A stretch of DNA of 64,000 bases from Pomphorhynchus laevis (lineage: Eukaryota; Acanthocephala; Palaeacanthocephala; Echinorhynchida; Pomphorhynchidae), in contig WNNJ02001019.1 of the NCBI GenBank assembly GCA_012934845.2, forward strand, positions 28,740-92,739, written 5' to 3'. The position numbers and the translations under genes were made by a program. Below the pieces are notes generated by a model that made no database searches, was not told the origin of the DNA, and was given only the letters and a program-made list of their open reading frames with translations. Shown piece after piece: positions 32,540 to 43,805 of this stretch (within the stretch, counting starts at the first letter, position 1; each line of letters begins with the position of its first letter).

Positions 32540-32957
32540 TCAATTGACTTTAAGCTGAATCGTGAAATATTGGAACATTGTCGTATGTGTAGTAGTTATA
32601 TGCGGAAGTTGTTGGCAAAACCAACATCGGCAATTAGCAGCTTTGATATGACATGGAATTGAATTTTCACAGATTTTATCGTTGTGACCGTTTACCGATA
32701 AGTAAAAACCAAAGGACGTTTGAGAACAAACAAATGTTTTCATATTATCCGTTTCATAAATGCACGAGTTTGCATATATTCCGAACTAACATTGTTAATT
32801 TTATCGTTCCATCTTGAAATATGATTAAGGTATGCGAACTTGGAAGATTAAATTCAAGCATAAGTTCCTGACATAATGGGGATTCGTTTAAGATACGAGC
32901 TAAAATTGAGAAGATCTTTTCTGCGAAAGACAACGAAATCTTTTCAAATATGTTCAT
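32540..32957 (-). other. Two adjacent unassigned minus-strand frames
   Basis: 32754-32957 reads ISLSFAEKIFSILARILNES then LCQELMLEFNLPSSHTLIIF; 32540-32743 contains NSIPCHIKAANCRCWFCQQL with a C-x-C-x2-C cluster. The codon usage looks more protein-like than the surrounding DNA, and a splice-like CTTTCGCAG occurs inside. This might be a small antisense host gene or exon fragment, or an element remnant. I recognise no family. Confidence 0.25.
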
Positions 32958-33299
32958 TTAATTTTATCGATAGCAATTTAAAACCTTTCTATCAGGTTCG
33001 GTCAGAACACCTTTAAGCCATAAATGACTATTGGAACAAACAATATTCTAAAATACTTCAATTCTGTGGCAAAATATGTTTTTTTAGTTTTATTTTTTTT
33101 ATTTTTTAATCTAATCGTTGAGATATTTTGAACAAAAGTTGTTCGTAATTAGTGCGAGATAAACCATCGTGATGTCCCATTCAACCAAGATAACAAAATA
33201 TACAAATATTTTTGAACCATTATAAAGGAGTACATTTGCCTTGTCAACTCTACCACCCTTTGGAAATTTATTTTTTTTTGTTTTTGTCATATTGACGAT

Positions 33300-35650
33300 T
33301 AAATATCACCGGTAAATCTTAGGCTAAAAGACTAAACAGCAGATGGCTTAATGGATCGCCTTTCAACACCACGATTTTGAATTATGAATTCCTAAATATT
33401 AACCTTGGCAAAATATACGAATGTTATGAAGTCTTGACATCTCCTTTATTACATGAAGAATATGACATCTCTTCTTTTAAATCGCGTTTTAACTTACATC
33501 GTAGGCTATTTCGACCAGCTGAATCGAAAGCCTTAGTAAGTCAAAATGCACCGAATGCAATGCTGGTCCTAGACAAGTAGAGTGTACCACCGCTTGTCTG
33601 AGGAAGTTGAGAGCTCTCGAAGTAGAATGACCAGATTGAAAACCATTCTGCTTGTATAGTATAAAATTATCCACATAAAAAGCAAGACGAGTAGTAATCT
33701 GAGACAAAACCATTTATACGCTTAACTCAGTATAGTGATTCTTTTGTACGAATTCACATCATAAGATCACTTTTTTGAAAAGTATTTTTATTAACGCCAT
33801 CGCTAAGATAATACAATAGGAGCGCCATAAAAAATAGTATTAAAAATATGCACCGATAATTGTTGATTCAGTCATAAGAAGATGCTATTTCTTCATGCGA
33901 TATTAAATTAGACTCTGTTTCCTTAAAATCCGTCATATCTAACACTACAATACACAATTCATTCCTTTCAAAGTATATATAAGTAATTCAATATTTCCTA
34001 GTTTAGCCTTGACTACATCATGACTTGAATGCAAAGTTACCTGACAGGGAGTGTGTGGACCCATTAATTAAAAGTGCTCGTGTATTTGGCTATTGGAATG
34101 TAAGAAATTTAGATTCCCTTTAGTTAACGTGTGCCAAGTTTCCAAGGCATCGATTTTGTAATCGACAAGATGTCTTCCTCAAAGATCTTATTTTTCTTTT
34201 CCATTAATGTTTAAACCGCTAGAGAAAAACGATATTTTAGTAGCAACGAGAAACGTTGCTACTAAAATTAATTGGTAAGCTACCATCAATGAGGTTCCTA
34301 CTTGGTTGCACTCGAGTAACAATGTGAATTAGGACCTCGAGATATCCAGAGGTAACTCAATAATTACCGGCTTATGTTTTCGTAAAAGTGTCCCATCTGA
34401 TTCCATATCAATATCAATCATATCAAAAAATACTTCAATGTAATTGTCGAAGACCCAAGAGAGTAAGCATAAGCTATTCTTGCGGAATAATAAAGTGTCG
34501 GTCCTTGGTTTAAAATATATTCAGCAATAGTTGCTAATTTGTCGGGTAATGTATAATCTACACATTGAATTCGCCGCAAACTAAGATCGGTATGCTTGAC
34601 AATAAATATTGGGAATAGCGCGACAGTTCTGTTATCATGTCAAATGCAGAATTTAAAAGATTAAAATAGTATACGATAAGGATTAAACTATCAGAAAAAG
34701 GTACGACTACTAATTCAGATACTTCACTAATTTTTTAAAGATGAAATCAAACCAACTACTAATCCATTAAATGGTCTACCTTCTGCCTGCTTATGTACCA
34801 AACTTTCATTCGTGTACTTGTTTTCTAATCGAGTAGGTGATGTACTAGAAGTATCAGTCAGCATTACTGTGTAGAAAGATTCTAAATATTGACTAAAACC
34901 CAGCGCCAGCACATATTGCAAATCCTCAAATTTTTAAAGGATTCGGATGTTTATATTTGCATTCATCATTTCTATCTTATTAAGAATGTTAGTTTCCAGT
35001 CAGATTTTTGTAATTGTAATGGATCTAGTAGCCGCTTTACATGGATCCACACTGGTCTCATATGCCTCATTGGCGTATAATGTACTATCATGTTTTTGCG
35101 AAAGGCATATGCTTTTGTCGAATCGGCTAGCCGTTTATACCGCAGTTGCTTGTGTGAAGTTAAGTAGTTGCAGGTCGGGACTAATGCACGCATTCTTAAA
35201 TTCATTTGATGTCTTTAGGTGTGAGCCTTTTTAAGAATTTGAACGACTGCTTTATTATTTATTTTTACTAACAGCCAAGCCGATGGATCTTTACGAGAAG
35301 ATGGTAATCTGCGCATCTTTACTCTGTCAGACGAATCTGATGTAACATCAATGGAGGAGAGAAATGCCTTTTCACTAATTGCATCATTAGGTGATACTGG
35401 TAAACCACTAATAATTAAATTTGCGGATCGTTGTAATTCACGATGTCAGTTTATAAAAGTTTTAAAGGTGATGATTTTCCCATGTATGTGTGATATGTGC
35501 CTACTATGGTTCGTGCAACTTCTCTCCGAACTGACAAAAATACGATCACTTGTAATACCCGTGGTTGTAAGTGTCACGGCTGAGAGAGATGCATCTCTAT
35601 TTAGCATTTGTCGGATATTTTTTACTTCAGATATAGAGTTTTAGTCCCTT
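33300..35650 (-). mobile_element. CR1/Jockey-type LINE copy 3 (decayed)
   Basis: Minus strand, in element order: an ORF1-like segment around 35220-35640 (LIISGLPVSPND and a region paralleling RSIIFANVSES in LINE copy 1), more ORF1-like at 34972-35205 (RYKRLADSTKAYAFRKNM), endonuclease-domain scraps at 34380-34920, and the RT start at 33489-33713 (LYKQNGFQSGHSTSRALNFL, the Q-x-G-F-R-x-G-x-S-T motif). Heavily mutated. Antisense to the host gene. Confidence 0.65.
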
Positions 35651-35814
35651 GTATGTTTAGACGATATAAGTTCATTCTCAACTGCTACCGTGTACTCTGT
35701 CAGACGAATCTAAAATCTGTGATAGACAATTAATGTTTTATTGTTTATTAAATTAATGTTTACCAATTATAATTATAAATTATAATTCTATAATTTATAA
35801 TTCTATTTATTATA

Positions 35815-35940
35815 TTATAAATTGTTTGTTCACTCATATTGGATTATTTATTAGTGGAGAGAGTGAATAAAATATTTATTTAATCTCGAATTTTCAATAG
35901 CCTACTGCTATCATCATCAGGAGTAAATTTTACAAAAAAT
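35815..35940 (-). repeat. Short repeat with CTGATGA-hairpin-GAAA motif, copy 2
   Basis: Best copy of the family at 7345 and 38735. The minus strand reads CTGATGATGATAGCAGTAGG then CTATTGAAAATTC: the CTGATGA box, stem ATAGC/GCTAT with loop AGTAG, and GAAAA (35891-35920). Shared flanks TTCACTCATATTGGATTATT and GGAGAGAGTGAATA. Confidence 0.65.
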
Positions 35941-36029
35941 ATTTTTTCTATTTATTATAATTCTATGAACCAAATTTTAATTTGGTTTATATTAAAAATA
36001 TCTACTGTATATAGTTTACCATTAAAACC

Positions 36030-36178
36030 TATTTTTCTTAGAATGTATTTGGTTCATTTTCTTAGAATGTATTTTATGCATTCTAAGAATGTATTTTAGA
36101 ATGTATTTTAGAATGTATTCAAATACATTTTCTTAGAATGTATTTTTCTTAGAATGTATTTTCTTAGCATGTATTTGG
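36030..36178. repeat. Tandem array of TTCTTAGAATGTATT-like units
   Basis: About eight imperfect direct copies of a 12-16-bp unit, one of them inverted (TGCATTCTAAGAATG), running directly into the terminal repeat at 36176. Confidence 0.75.
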
Positions 36179-36480
36179 CCCCGCTGCTATGTTGGGTAGA
36201 GGAGTTAGGGGCCGAAACCTGATAGCATAGCAGTTCCTCCTGATGACCTCTAATTCTTATTCTGATACAACGTCTGTTATTTATTAGTCAATTCATAAAA
36301 ATGACGTTTATTTTAAATTTTATTTTTTATTTTTATTTTTTAACTTGATTAAAATTATAGAAAATCTAAAAACAATTATTAATTTTATTATTTAATTATT
36401 AAATTTTGATTTAGCATTATTATGTTTTGTTTATTTTATAATTATATAACAATACGTAGACTCAGTTAGCTGATTTAATT
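36176..36480 (+). repeat. Penelope-associated terminal repeat, solo copy
   Basis: GGCCCCGCTGCTATGTTGGG, GGGGCCGAAACCTGATAGCA, AGTTCCTCCTGATGACCTCT, then the AT-rich block ending GTAGACTCAGTTAGCTGATT. No adjacent RT, so it is a solo terminal repeat. CTGCTATG and CATAGCAG pair. Confidence 0.75.
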
Positions 36481-37035
36481 TTAGAGTTTAAGAAACAATA
36501 AATTTAATTATAAACTATATTTTGGTGAAATAATCAAGCAAATAAACAATATTTTTTGTAGGCTATAAATAGTTAAGTCACTATATTTTGGTGACATCAT
36601 CAAGCAAATGATGATGTTACAAATATAATGATGTTACAATTCGTAAGTTATAAATAACTTACGAATTGAATAACTTAAATAACTTACTTTATTTAAAAAA
36701 CAATTTTGTTTACATCATAGTGCTTAGAGTAGCTATTTTTCGTTTATAAAATATTTTGTTAATTCGTCTGATGTTGTTGATTATCACCGAAATATAGGCT
36801 GTTTAGTTTCGATTTATTTTTTATTGGTTTTGATAAAGAATATCCGAAAATATTAAATTTGAAATAAAATTAAATTGTTTCTTAGAAATATAATTTTTTA
36901 GAGTTTAAGAAAAAATAAATTTAATTATTATTTTGGTGACATAATCAAGCAAATGAACAATATTTTTTGTAGGCTATAAATAGTCAAGTCACTATATTTT
37001 CGGTGACATCATCAAGCAAATAAACTATATTTTTC
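36480..37035 (+). repeat. Local duplication of about 135 bp
   Basis: TTTTAGAGTTTAAGAAA...AATATTTTTTGTAGGCTATAAATAG...GGTGACATCATCAAGCAAAT occurs at 36480-36612 and 36893-37025. TATTTTGGTGACAT(A/C)ATCAAGCAAAT itself recurs within each copy. Confidence 0.7.
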
Positions 37036-37301
37036 GTAAGTTATAAATATAGTAACTTTATATAAAAAACTTTATTTTTCAAACAAACTTTTACCGAGTT
37101 TTTATACTTTAGCTTCACGTGCTTTACTTCATAAGATCCTTGTAAATTGGTTAGTATTTCAACTAATTATTGCGTTATTGTTCTTTACATAATATTGCAT
37201 TTAGCTTTCTAGAACCTGAATGGAAAATCGTATTCTCTAATGCATATATTAAAGTATTTTTTTCCAATTTTACCACGCAATTACAATTTATCATTCTGTA
37301 G

Positions 37302-37662
37302 AATTACCCTGAAATTATAAAGCAATATCTGAATAGCAAGGATGAGAGTCTTTCTTTTGCCGAACTTTCAGTTCAGTTGCTTACAACTCCGAGCATAGTA
37401 ATGTCGCTACCGTTTTGTTTCAGATTTATAGATTTTACTTATTTCCTAGGCCGCTCATCTACTTATTAATAAAGATGCCCTTAAAGTCATATCAGATACT
37501 TTTCTCGCTGAATTACAGGACTACAAACGAGGTGGGAATTTTGCTTAACATGCAAGTTATTTCTGATTCTTACCTAGAAGATGGGAATATTAGTTTCGAC
37601 AACTTGAGTGTATCAAAGGTCTATCGGTTGCGCAAAACACTACGAATTTTAGCTGATATTAG
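37302..37662 (+). CDS. UBR1: UBR1-like gene, three exons with two mini-introns
   Basis: Exons 37302-37397, 37450-37531 and 37578-37662, with introns of 52 and 46 nt (GTAATG...CCTAG, GTGGGA...CCTAG); phases 0, 0/1 and 1/2 fit. Products: NYPEIIKQYLNSKDESLSFA + ELSVQLLTTPSI, AAHLLINKDALKVISDTFLA, and EDGNISFDNLSVSKVYRLRK + TLRILADIR. They align in order with human UBR1 A-L-S-V-Q-F-F-T-A-P-T-L-A-R-M-L-I-T-E-E-N, then the F-E-R-Y segment and the R-V-Q-S-L-I-L-D-L-K-Y region. This is helical scaffold with no catalytic residues expected. Confidence 0.9.
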
Positions 37663-37789
37663 GTAAGTCTTTTAACTTAAAACTTTAAGTTTATTTTAAT
37701 TATGATTTGTAATTTTTATATAATTCTATTATGGAATTCTATTATTTATTATGGAATAATTATTTCAATAAATGTTGGCTTCTTGTCCT

Positions 37790-38682
37790 GAGGACTTACA
37801 ATGCCTACTAGATCGATCCACGATAGAATGCCAAGCGGCAGGGATGCTAGTTAGTACCTCCAAGACTGTCTCTATGTGTTTGTCTCGGATTCAGGTGCCA
37901 ATGCCAATCCGGATTTAGAAAATATTCTTCCTGATGTTGAGGATTTCAAGTATCTTAGGGTATTGTTCTCGAGGGACAGCAAGAACATCAAGGAGATCGA
38001 GTAGCGGATTTGTGCAGCCAACGCAGCAATGCGTTCTTTGTACAGGTATGTCGTGGTGAAGCGGGAGTAGTTTCTTTGGGCGAACCTTTCGGTTTACCAC
38101 ACAATCTCCGTTCCTATATTAACCTATGGCTATGAGCTTTGGGTTATGACCGAAAGGATAATATCTCGGATACAGGCGACTGAGATGAGGTTACTTCGCG
38201 GTGTGACTGGTCTTAGCCTTAGAAATAAGGTTAGGAATTCGGGCATCCGTGGTAGACTCTGAGTAAAGTCGCTGTTTCTCCACATCGAAGAAAGTCAGCT
38301 GAGGTGGCTAGGACACGTTCTGAGGATGTCTAGGGATCGCCTTCCTCGGAGGCTTTTCTAGGACGGACTCTCTGAAAATCGACCTCAAGGTTGATCTCGA
38401 TACCGTTGGAGAGATTAAATCTCGAAACTGACCGAAGACCGCCTTGGGGTATCTGAAAGAGAACTCTGGTTTGTCGCCCAGGATCGTGATGTCTGGAGTA
38501 GTTTGGTTCGTGCACTGCTTTCACGACCCGACATCTAGACCAGTGTTTGACAGGAAACATCTTGTATATTATTTGTTTCTTTCCTGTCAAGAAATTGTTG
38601 TTGTTGACACCCAGACCAGTGTTTGACAGGAAATATCTTGTATATTATTTGTTTTTTTTCCTGTCAAGAAATTGTTGTTGTT
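37790..38682 (+). mobile_element. RTE-like LINE C-terminal half with duplicated 3' tail
   Basis: The + strand reads ECQAAGMLVSTSKTVSMCLS (RT motif D), DVEDFKYLRVLFSRDSKN (motif E), PILTYGYELWVMTERI, QATEMRLLRGVTGLSLRNKV, QLRWLGHVLRMSRDRLPRR and RLGVSERELWFVAQDRDVWS: the C-terminal half of an RTE-like RT protein distinct from the one at 30208. Numerous frame breaks. The 3' end (38537-38682) is a 76-bp direct duplication in which TTGACAGGAAA pairs with TTTCCTGTCAA, followed by (TTG)n, as in RTE tails. Confidence 0.75.
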
Positions 38683-38734
38683 ATTTCAATAAATCATTTT
38701 CTAAGTCATTATTTATAAATAAGTAATATTATTC

Positions 38735-38850
38735 CAATAAAGATTATAATTATTTATTAGTGGAGAGAGTGAAGAAATTAATTATTCAATCGAATTTTCA
38801 ATAGCCTACTGCTATCATCATAAAGAGTAAATGTTACAAAAAATATTTTT
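38735..38850 (-). repeat. Short repeat with hairpin-GAAA motif, copy 3
   Basis: TATTAGTGGAGAGAGTGAAG and GAATTTTCAATAGCCTACTG match the copies at 7345 and 35815. The box before the hairpin is altered (TTATGATGA), so the hammerhead-like motif is incomplete here. Confidence 0.6.
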
Positions 38851-38861
38851 ACAATTTTGTA

Positions 38862-38912
38862 AAATATGGTGAAGGGGTTGGGCTCAATACGCCCAACCCC
38901 TTCACCATATTT
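38862..38912. repeat. Perfect 22-bp inverted repeat with 7-nt loop
   Basis: AAATATGGTGAAGGGGTTGG + GC at 38862-38883 and its exact complement at 38891-38912 enclose TCAATAC. It sits exactly at the truncated 3' boundary of the family A copy to the right, whose coding sequence forms the right arm; the left arm is the inverted duplicate. It looks like a snapback made when the copy was created or rearranged. Confidence 0.85.
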
Positions 38913-40140
38913 GCTCGTTTTCGTTGTTCATGATACATGAATTTGGATGAGGCAGGATCAGCTGAATAGGATAGAGCAAGATGATTAAATACATTAATGT
39001 ACAGTAAGGACCGCTCCGTACCATCACTAACTAATCCATTACACGAAATGTTTGAGCGCGCATTAGCATCAATAGTAGTCGTAGTAGCGTCGAACGTCAC
39101 AAACTCGGGTACTGCCTGAAGAGTCGGCTCAGTGCATACACAGTTTGTAACGCAAGATAGCTCGTTAGCAATCAAATCTCGAACTATATTGTGGCGGATT
39201 GTCGAGAACCCACCTGCCTGATAAGACTGAGCATGTGACATGCTGAACAAATATCCACACTGACAAGAAGGCGGATTGTGTGGCTACCATCCATATCGGG
39301 TTGCAAGAGCATCGTAGAACTGCAGTTTGCTGACTGTATATCCAGCCTTTCTTAAAGACTTAGCCGATAGCCAAGTCGAAGCCCCCTTTTGAGAGGCATA
39401 TTCAAGAATAACATTGTCATTAAATTCGTTTTGCTTGATTGCAAGAATCGATTCCAAAAATCTTCAACCATTTTAAAATGTATGTCGGCTGCAATGCAAT
39501 TTTGCTCAACTACCAGAGCATTCCCGAACAGTTCATCTAGCGAGGATCTGCTCATCCTAACCGAAGCTTTATACGCGAAAGACGACCCACAGTCTGGAAG
39601 TTCTATCCCAAGTCCTCCAAAACCAATAGGAAGCTCAAAGGCACGGCAATATCGGTCCAGGTTACTGATTCCAGTATTTCCCAGCATTAGGACGTTCATA
39701 ACAGTATCACAGATACTTTCATAATATGCTGTATTCACAGGACAGGTTCATTGAATGAAATTACATCTGAATTTTAGAGATTGGATGATTGCTGAGTAGG
39801 CAATGTGTGGGCTTTCGTGGGCAACGTGAATGATGTTTAGTATCATTACATTCCACTCTTCAACCTTTGATCTAACAAAGTCCTCAACAAAATCAATAGT
39901 CTCAACAGCTGAACCAAGAACACGCAAACCATCACAGACAACTTTCAGACCAGACTGAGCAAAAATATTAGACACTTTAAGATTATTACTAACATGTACC
40001 AGTAACCGACATTTCTCAGGGTTTGTATAGAAACCGTACTTGGGACCAATTGTTCGGATGAGATTTCACATTTTAAGCAACTCATGATCCTTATCAACAC
40101 AATGAGCATCGTCGGCAAACCAAGGTTGCTCTACTTAAAG
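38891..40140 (-). mobile_element. Family A endonuclease-type RT element (partial copy)
   Basis: From right to left: RT region after the catalytic box (about 39980-40140), VVCDGLRVLGSAVETIDFVE at 39748-39975, thumb at 39352-39738 (CRAFELPIGFGGLGIELPDC), zinc cluster and QAGGFSTIRHNIVRDLIANE at 38849-39250, then ARSNISCNGLVSDGTERSLL and YINVFNHLALSY, where the endonuclease-like D-x-R-V-F-N motif of family A should be. The true 3' end is missing, replaced by the 38862-38912 snapback. Antisense to the host gene; several breaks. Confidence 0.75.
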
Positions 40141-40199
40141 AGTATAAATATAGATTAAATAGTAATAACAATAGAAACAAAATTTACAATTAGGTATAA

Positions 40200-40800
40200 A
40201 TGCTTACTTTGGTAAACTGATTAATAGTAAAAGCTTAAATACATCAAAGACAAACATTTGGAAAACTTATATATTTGATAAAATTAGATAGAAAATGTAA
40301 ATAACAAACAATTATAAAAGGAAAGATCAAATTAATAAAGATATGTACACAAAACTTGCTAAATTAAAGGATAACTATATAATAACAACTATTGATAAAG
40401 CTAGTAATAACTTTGTCTTCATATGCAAAAAGCTTTATTATGATATACTGATAAAGAAGTTAATTATAATAATTTAAATATAAACACAACATATGAACGT
40501 AGTGAGTTGAGTTTTGAAACAATTATTACAAGTCATTGTTCTATAATGGATAAAAAAGGGTATAAAAATTGAATCAGATAATAAAACTATACCTTTATTA
40601 TATTGGAATCTAAAATTACATAAAAATTTAATAAAACCTAGGTTTATATGTAGTGCTTTTAAATGTACATTAAAACCGCTTTCGGTTTATATGAATAAAA
40701 TACTTAAAGTAATTAAAGCACACTATTTGGCTTTAAAGAAAGCCAGTTTATACTTTATAAAGCATGTATTTCCTCCTATTAAATTTGATTAGGTAGTGTA
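40200..40800 (+). mobile_element. Penelope-like element, N-terminal RT region (decayed)
   Basis: The + strand contains DNYIITTIDKASNNFVFICK, IPLLYWNLKLHKNLIKPRFI and SAFKCTLKPLSVYMNKILKV. The D-K-A, Y-W-x-P-K-L-H-K and T-K-P-L-S motifs precede motif A in Penelope-like RTs and are complementary to the 18190 fragment, which starts at motif A. At about 40800 it meets a minus-strand piece of the same family head to head. Confidence 0.6.
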
Positions 40801-41940
40801 CCTTTTTCTAATACAAAGTATATTTTTTTATTATGCATCCATAAAAACTTTCTACTAAAGAGTTTAAATTTATTCTTTATATTATTGTGTTGAATTATAT
40901 ATTTTACTATTTTCTGTTTGATGGTATTTTTATATCAACCTAGTTTAATTATATAATATATTATCAATCTACAAACACCTGAAAAATGAATACCTGAAAA
41001 TCAAATTCAGCTAACGGAGTCTACGTATTTAATATAATTATAAAATAAACGAAACATAATAATGCTAAATTTAAATTTTACAATTAAATAATAAAATAAA
41101 TAATTGTTTTAAGATTATATATTGTTTTAAGATTATAATTTAAATCAAGTTAAAATAAAAAATTGAAATTTAAAATAAACGTCTTTTTCTTGAATTGACT
41201 AATAAATAACAGACGTTGTATCATAATAAGGATTAGAGGTCATCAGAAGGAACTGCTATGCTATCAGGTCTCGGCCCCTAACTCCTCTACCCAACATAGC
41301 AGCGGGGAAATATACGTGTAAGGAAGTATTTCCTATGATGAAATTTGATAATATAGTATCTTTTTCTAATAAGATAGAATAAGATATTATTCTATCCATC
41401 CATAAAAATTTTTATGTTATTATCTATTAATGATAATAACATAACTTTTATGTTATTATCTATCTATTCAGTATTATTTATTATCCATCCATAAAAATTT
41501 TCCGCTAATGATTTTAAATTTATTTTTAATATTATTGTGTTGTTTATATATGTTAAATAACTTTTATGTTATTATCTATCTATCCAGTATTACTTATTAT
41601 CCATCCATAAAAATTTTCCGCTAATGATTTTAAATTTATTTTTAAAATTATTGTGTTGATTTATATATTTTACTATTTTCTGCTTGATGTTATTTTTATA
41701 GTAACCTAGTTTAAAATATGTATCTTTTAAATTATTTAAATGATTTTGAACAAAGCTAATATCATTACATATTGTTGCAATTCTTAAAATTTCATTATTT
41801 AATGTATTATATTTTATATTATATGGTATGCATGAATGCTCATGCAAAAATATGTTTCTTGTAAATTTAAATATGTCATCTTTACGATATAAATTAAAAG
41901 TAGTTTTAATTGATGTTAATTTAACGTCAATCTTTATCAA
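40801..41940 (-). mobile_element. Penelope-like C-terminal pieces and terminal repeat in minus orientation
   Basis: The frame 41590-41940 (INQHNNFKNKFKIISGKFLW near its end; NLYRKDDIFKFTRNIFLHEH near its start) matches the C-terminal part of the RT at 18190-19050. 41440-41670 contains a direct duplication of about 115 bp of its 3' end. 40975-41312 is a terminal repeat in the same minus orientation, and 40800-40970 is a further C-terminal scrap. The order RT end then repeat is the same as at 19050-19420. Confidence 0.65.
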
Positions 41941-42366
41941 TCTTTACAATCCAAATCGATATATGATGTAAATTAAACTGTTTCTTGTAAATATAAATAT
42001 GTCATCCGTACGATATAGATTAATTATAGTTTAATTATAGAATGCTCAATTTTAATTAATTATAGAATGCTCATGCAAAAATTCGTTTCTTATAAATTTA
42101 AAATCTCTTATTTTAATGAATTATAAATGCGTTATAATTCCATTTAAACCTGGTGGATTATTATGCATATTGCTGGAATTATTATAGACTCAATAAAAAA
42201 TAAGTTTATTTTGGTTATCAAGCTTTCGATCGTTTAGATTTTTTCAAGTTTAAAGATTTTAAATTTTAACTTGAAAAATGTTTGAACATGCTTAAATGAT
42301 TCAAAGATGTTGAATATTAACATAAAATATTTTAAACCTTTTAAAATTGTTATTAATTATTTTAAG

Positions 42367-42780
42367 ATATATACTGAGTGCTCCATCTCCCTCAACTGAC
42401 ATTAATGAAATAGGTAAAGGTGTTATTTCTGGATCAACGTCAATTGTTCTTATTCTTACAACAATGCAGGTATTTTGTATTTCTGATAAAGTATTACTCA
42501 TAGGTTTTATTAAAAAGGGAATGAACAGCTGCAGGCGAGCCACTTTAATTCACGTTCAAAATGAGCCAGAGTGGGAAACCGCTTTTAATATAACTATGCG
42601 CATGATAGCTTCAATTCGATTATTACTTGGATATACAAGGAGAACGGTGTGCTTTGCTTTGAAATTTATGAAATTTATTTTAAAACTTGTAGAGCAACCT
42701 CGCTATTCAATTTCTTAATCAAATTACATATGCGCTGGCTATAGAAGCGGGCGCACATCGTGCTTGGGAAGTCGCCAATT
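42367..42780 (+). CDS. UBR1: UBR1-like gene, three exons with two mini-introns
   Basis: Exons 42367-42469, 42518-42646 and 42693-42780; introns of 48 and 46 nt. Entry completes AG|A from 37662. The products YILSAPSPSTDINEIGKGVI + LILTTMQ, GMNSCRRATLIHVQNEPEWE + TAFNITMRM, and SNLAIQFLNQITYALAIEAG follow human UBR1 through K-Y-V-L-I-S-K-P-T, C-M-Q-G-M and the very conserved E-P-E-W-E-A-A-F. Reading straight through the first mini-intron would also be open, but it would insert 16 residues between TMQ and GM that the family lacks. Confidence 0.9.
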
Positions 42781-43060
42781 GTAAGTGTTTTTATGTGATT
42801 ATATTTCAAGTTTTATAACATTTTAAATAAATGCATTAAATGCATTAATAAATGCATTGAAGCGTTAATTAAATTTTCATATTTTATTAAATATCTAAAA
42901 TAAATTTATTAAAAAATAATTAGTTTTTATTTAATTAATAACAATTTTGTAATTGTAATTTTAATATTTTTGCTTTAATGTATTTATTTGCTAATGTCTA
43001 ATGATTCGCATTATTAGACAACTTAAATCTCTACAAGTTATCGTTCGTTTCTTATCAGGT

Positions 43061-43262
43061 TTCGGGGCCGGAACCTGATAGCATAGCAGTTCCTCCTGAT
43101 GATTTATATTCCTTATTATGATACAACGTTTGTTATTTATTAGTCAATTCATAAAAATGACTTTTTAAATTTCATTTTTTATTTTAACTTGATTTAAATT
43201 ATAGAAAATTTAAAAACAATTATTAATTTTATTATTTAGCTATTAAAATTTATTGTTATGTT
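43061..43262 (+). repeat. Penelope-associated terminal repeat, partial
   Basis: GGGGCCGGAACCTGATAGCA, AGTTCCTCCTGATGATTTAT and the AT block; the right end is truncated. Confidence 0.7.
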
Positions 43263-43547
43263 TTGTTTATTTTATAAACAAATTTTAAAAATGTGGAAAA
43301 ATTAAAATAAAATTAATTAATCAACATAATAAGAGCTTAGTTACAGTAAAATTAGCTCTTATATATAATTAGTAGTTGATAGTGAGCTCTTATATATACT
43401 TTTATAAACAATCACAATATTTATAATTATTTATAAATAATTATTAATAAATAATTAGTAATAATTAGTAATTAATTAACCGATTATTAATTAATCGGGT
43501 AATTCTTAATTTCTATTATACTTTACTGTATATAAATGGTCAGATAT

Positions 43548-43805
43548 TCAATCTTGAGGAGTTAGGGGCCGAAACCTGATAGCATAGCAGTTCCTCCTGA
43601 TGACCTCTAATTCTTATTCTGATACAACGTCTGTTATTTATTAGTCAATTCATAAAAATGACGTTTATTTTTATTTTTTGACTTGATTTAAATTATAGAA
43701 AATCTAAAAACAATTATTAATTTAATTATTAAATTTTGATTTAGCATTATTATGTTTTGTTTATTTTATAATTATATTAAATACCTAGACTCAGTTAGCT
43801 GATTT
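43548..43805 (+). repeat. Penelope-associated terminal repeat, second copy in this intron
   Basis: AGGGGCCGAAACCTGATAGC to TACCTAGACTCAGTTAGCTG. It lies 0.5 kb from the previous copy in the same orientation, with AT-rich inverted repeats between them (ATTAATTAACCGATTATTAATTAATCGG near 43470). Confidence 0.75.

Noticed and set aside
36176-36260. Penelope-associated terminal repeat as a hammerhead ribozyme (has GAAAC and CTGATGA)
   Set aside because: The boxes are in the wrong order for a closed helix II: GAAAC precedes CTGATGA with only 22 nt between, too short for helices I and III. It would need a circular or dimeric RNA, which cannot be shown from the sequence.
42470-42517. Reading through this stretch as coding, since it is open
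   Set aside because: It has a donor and acceptor and the 44-52-nt size of the other mini-introns, and removing it restores the conserved M-Q-G-M junction of the UBR1 family.
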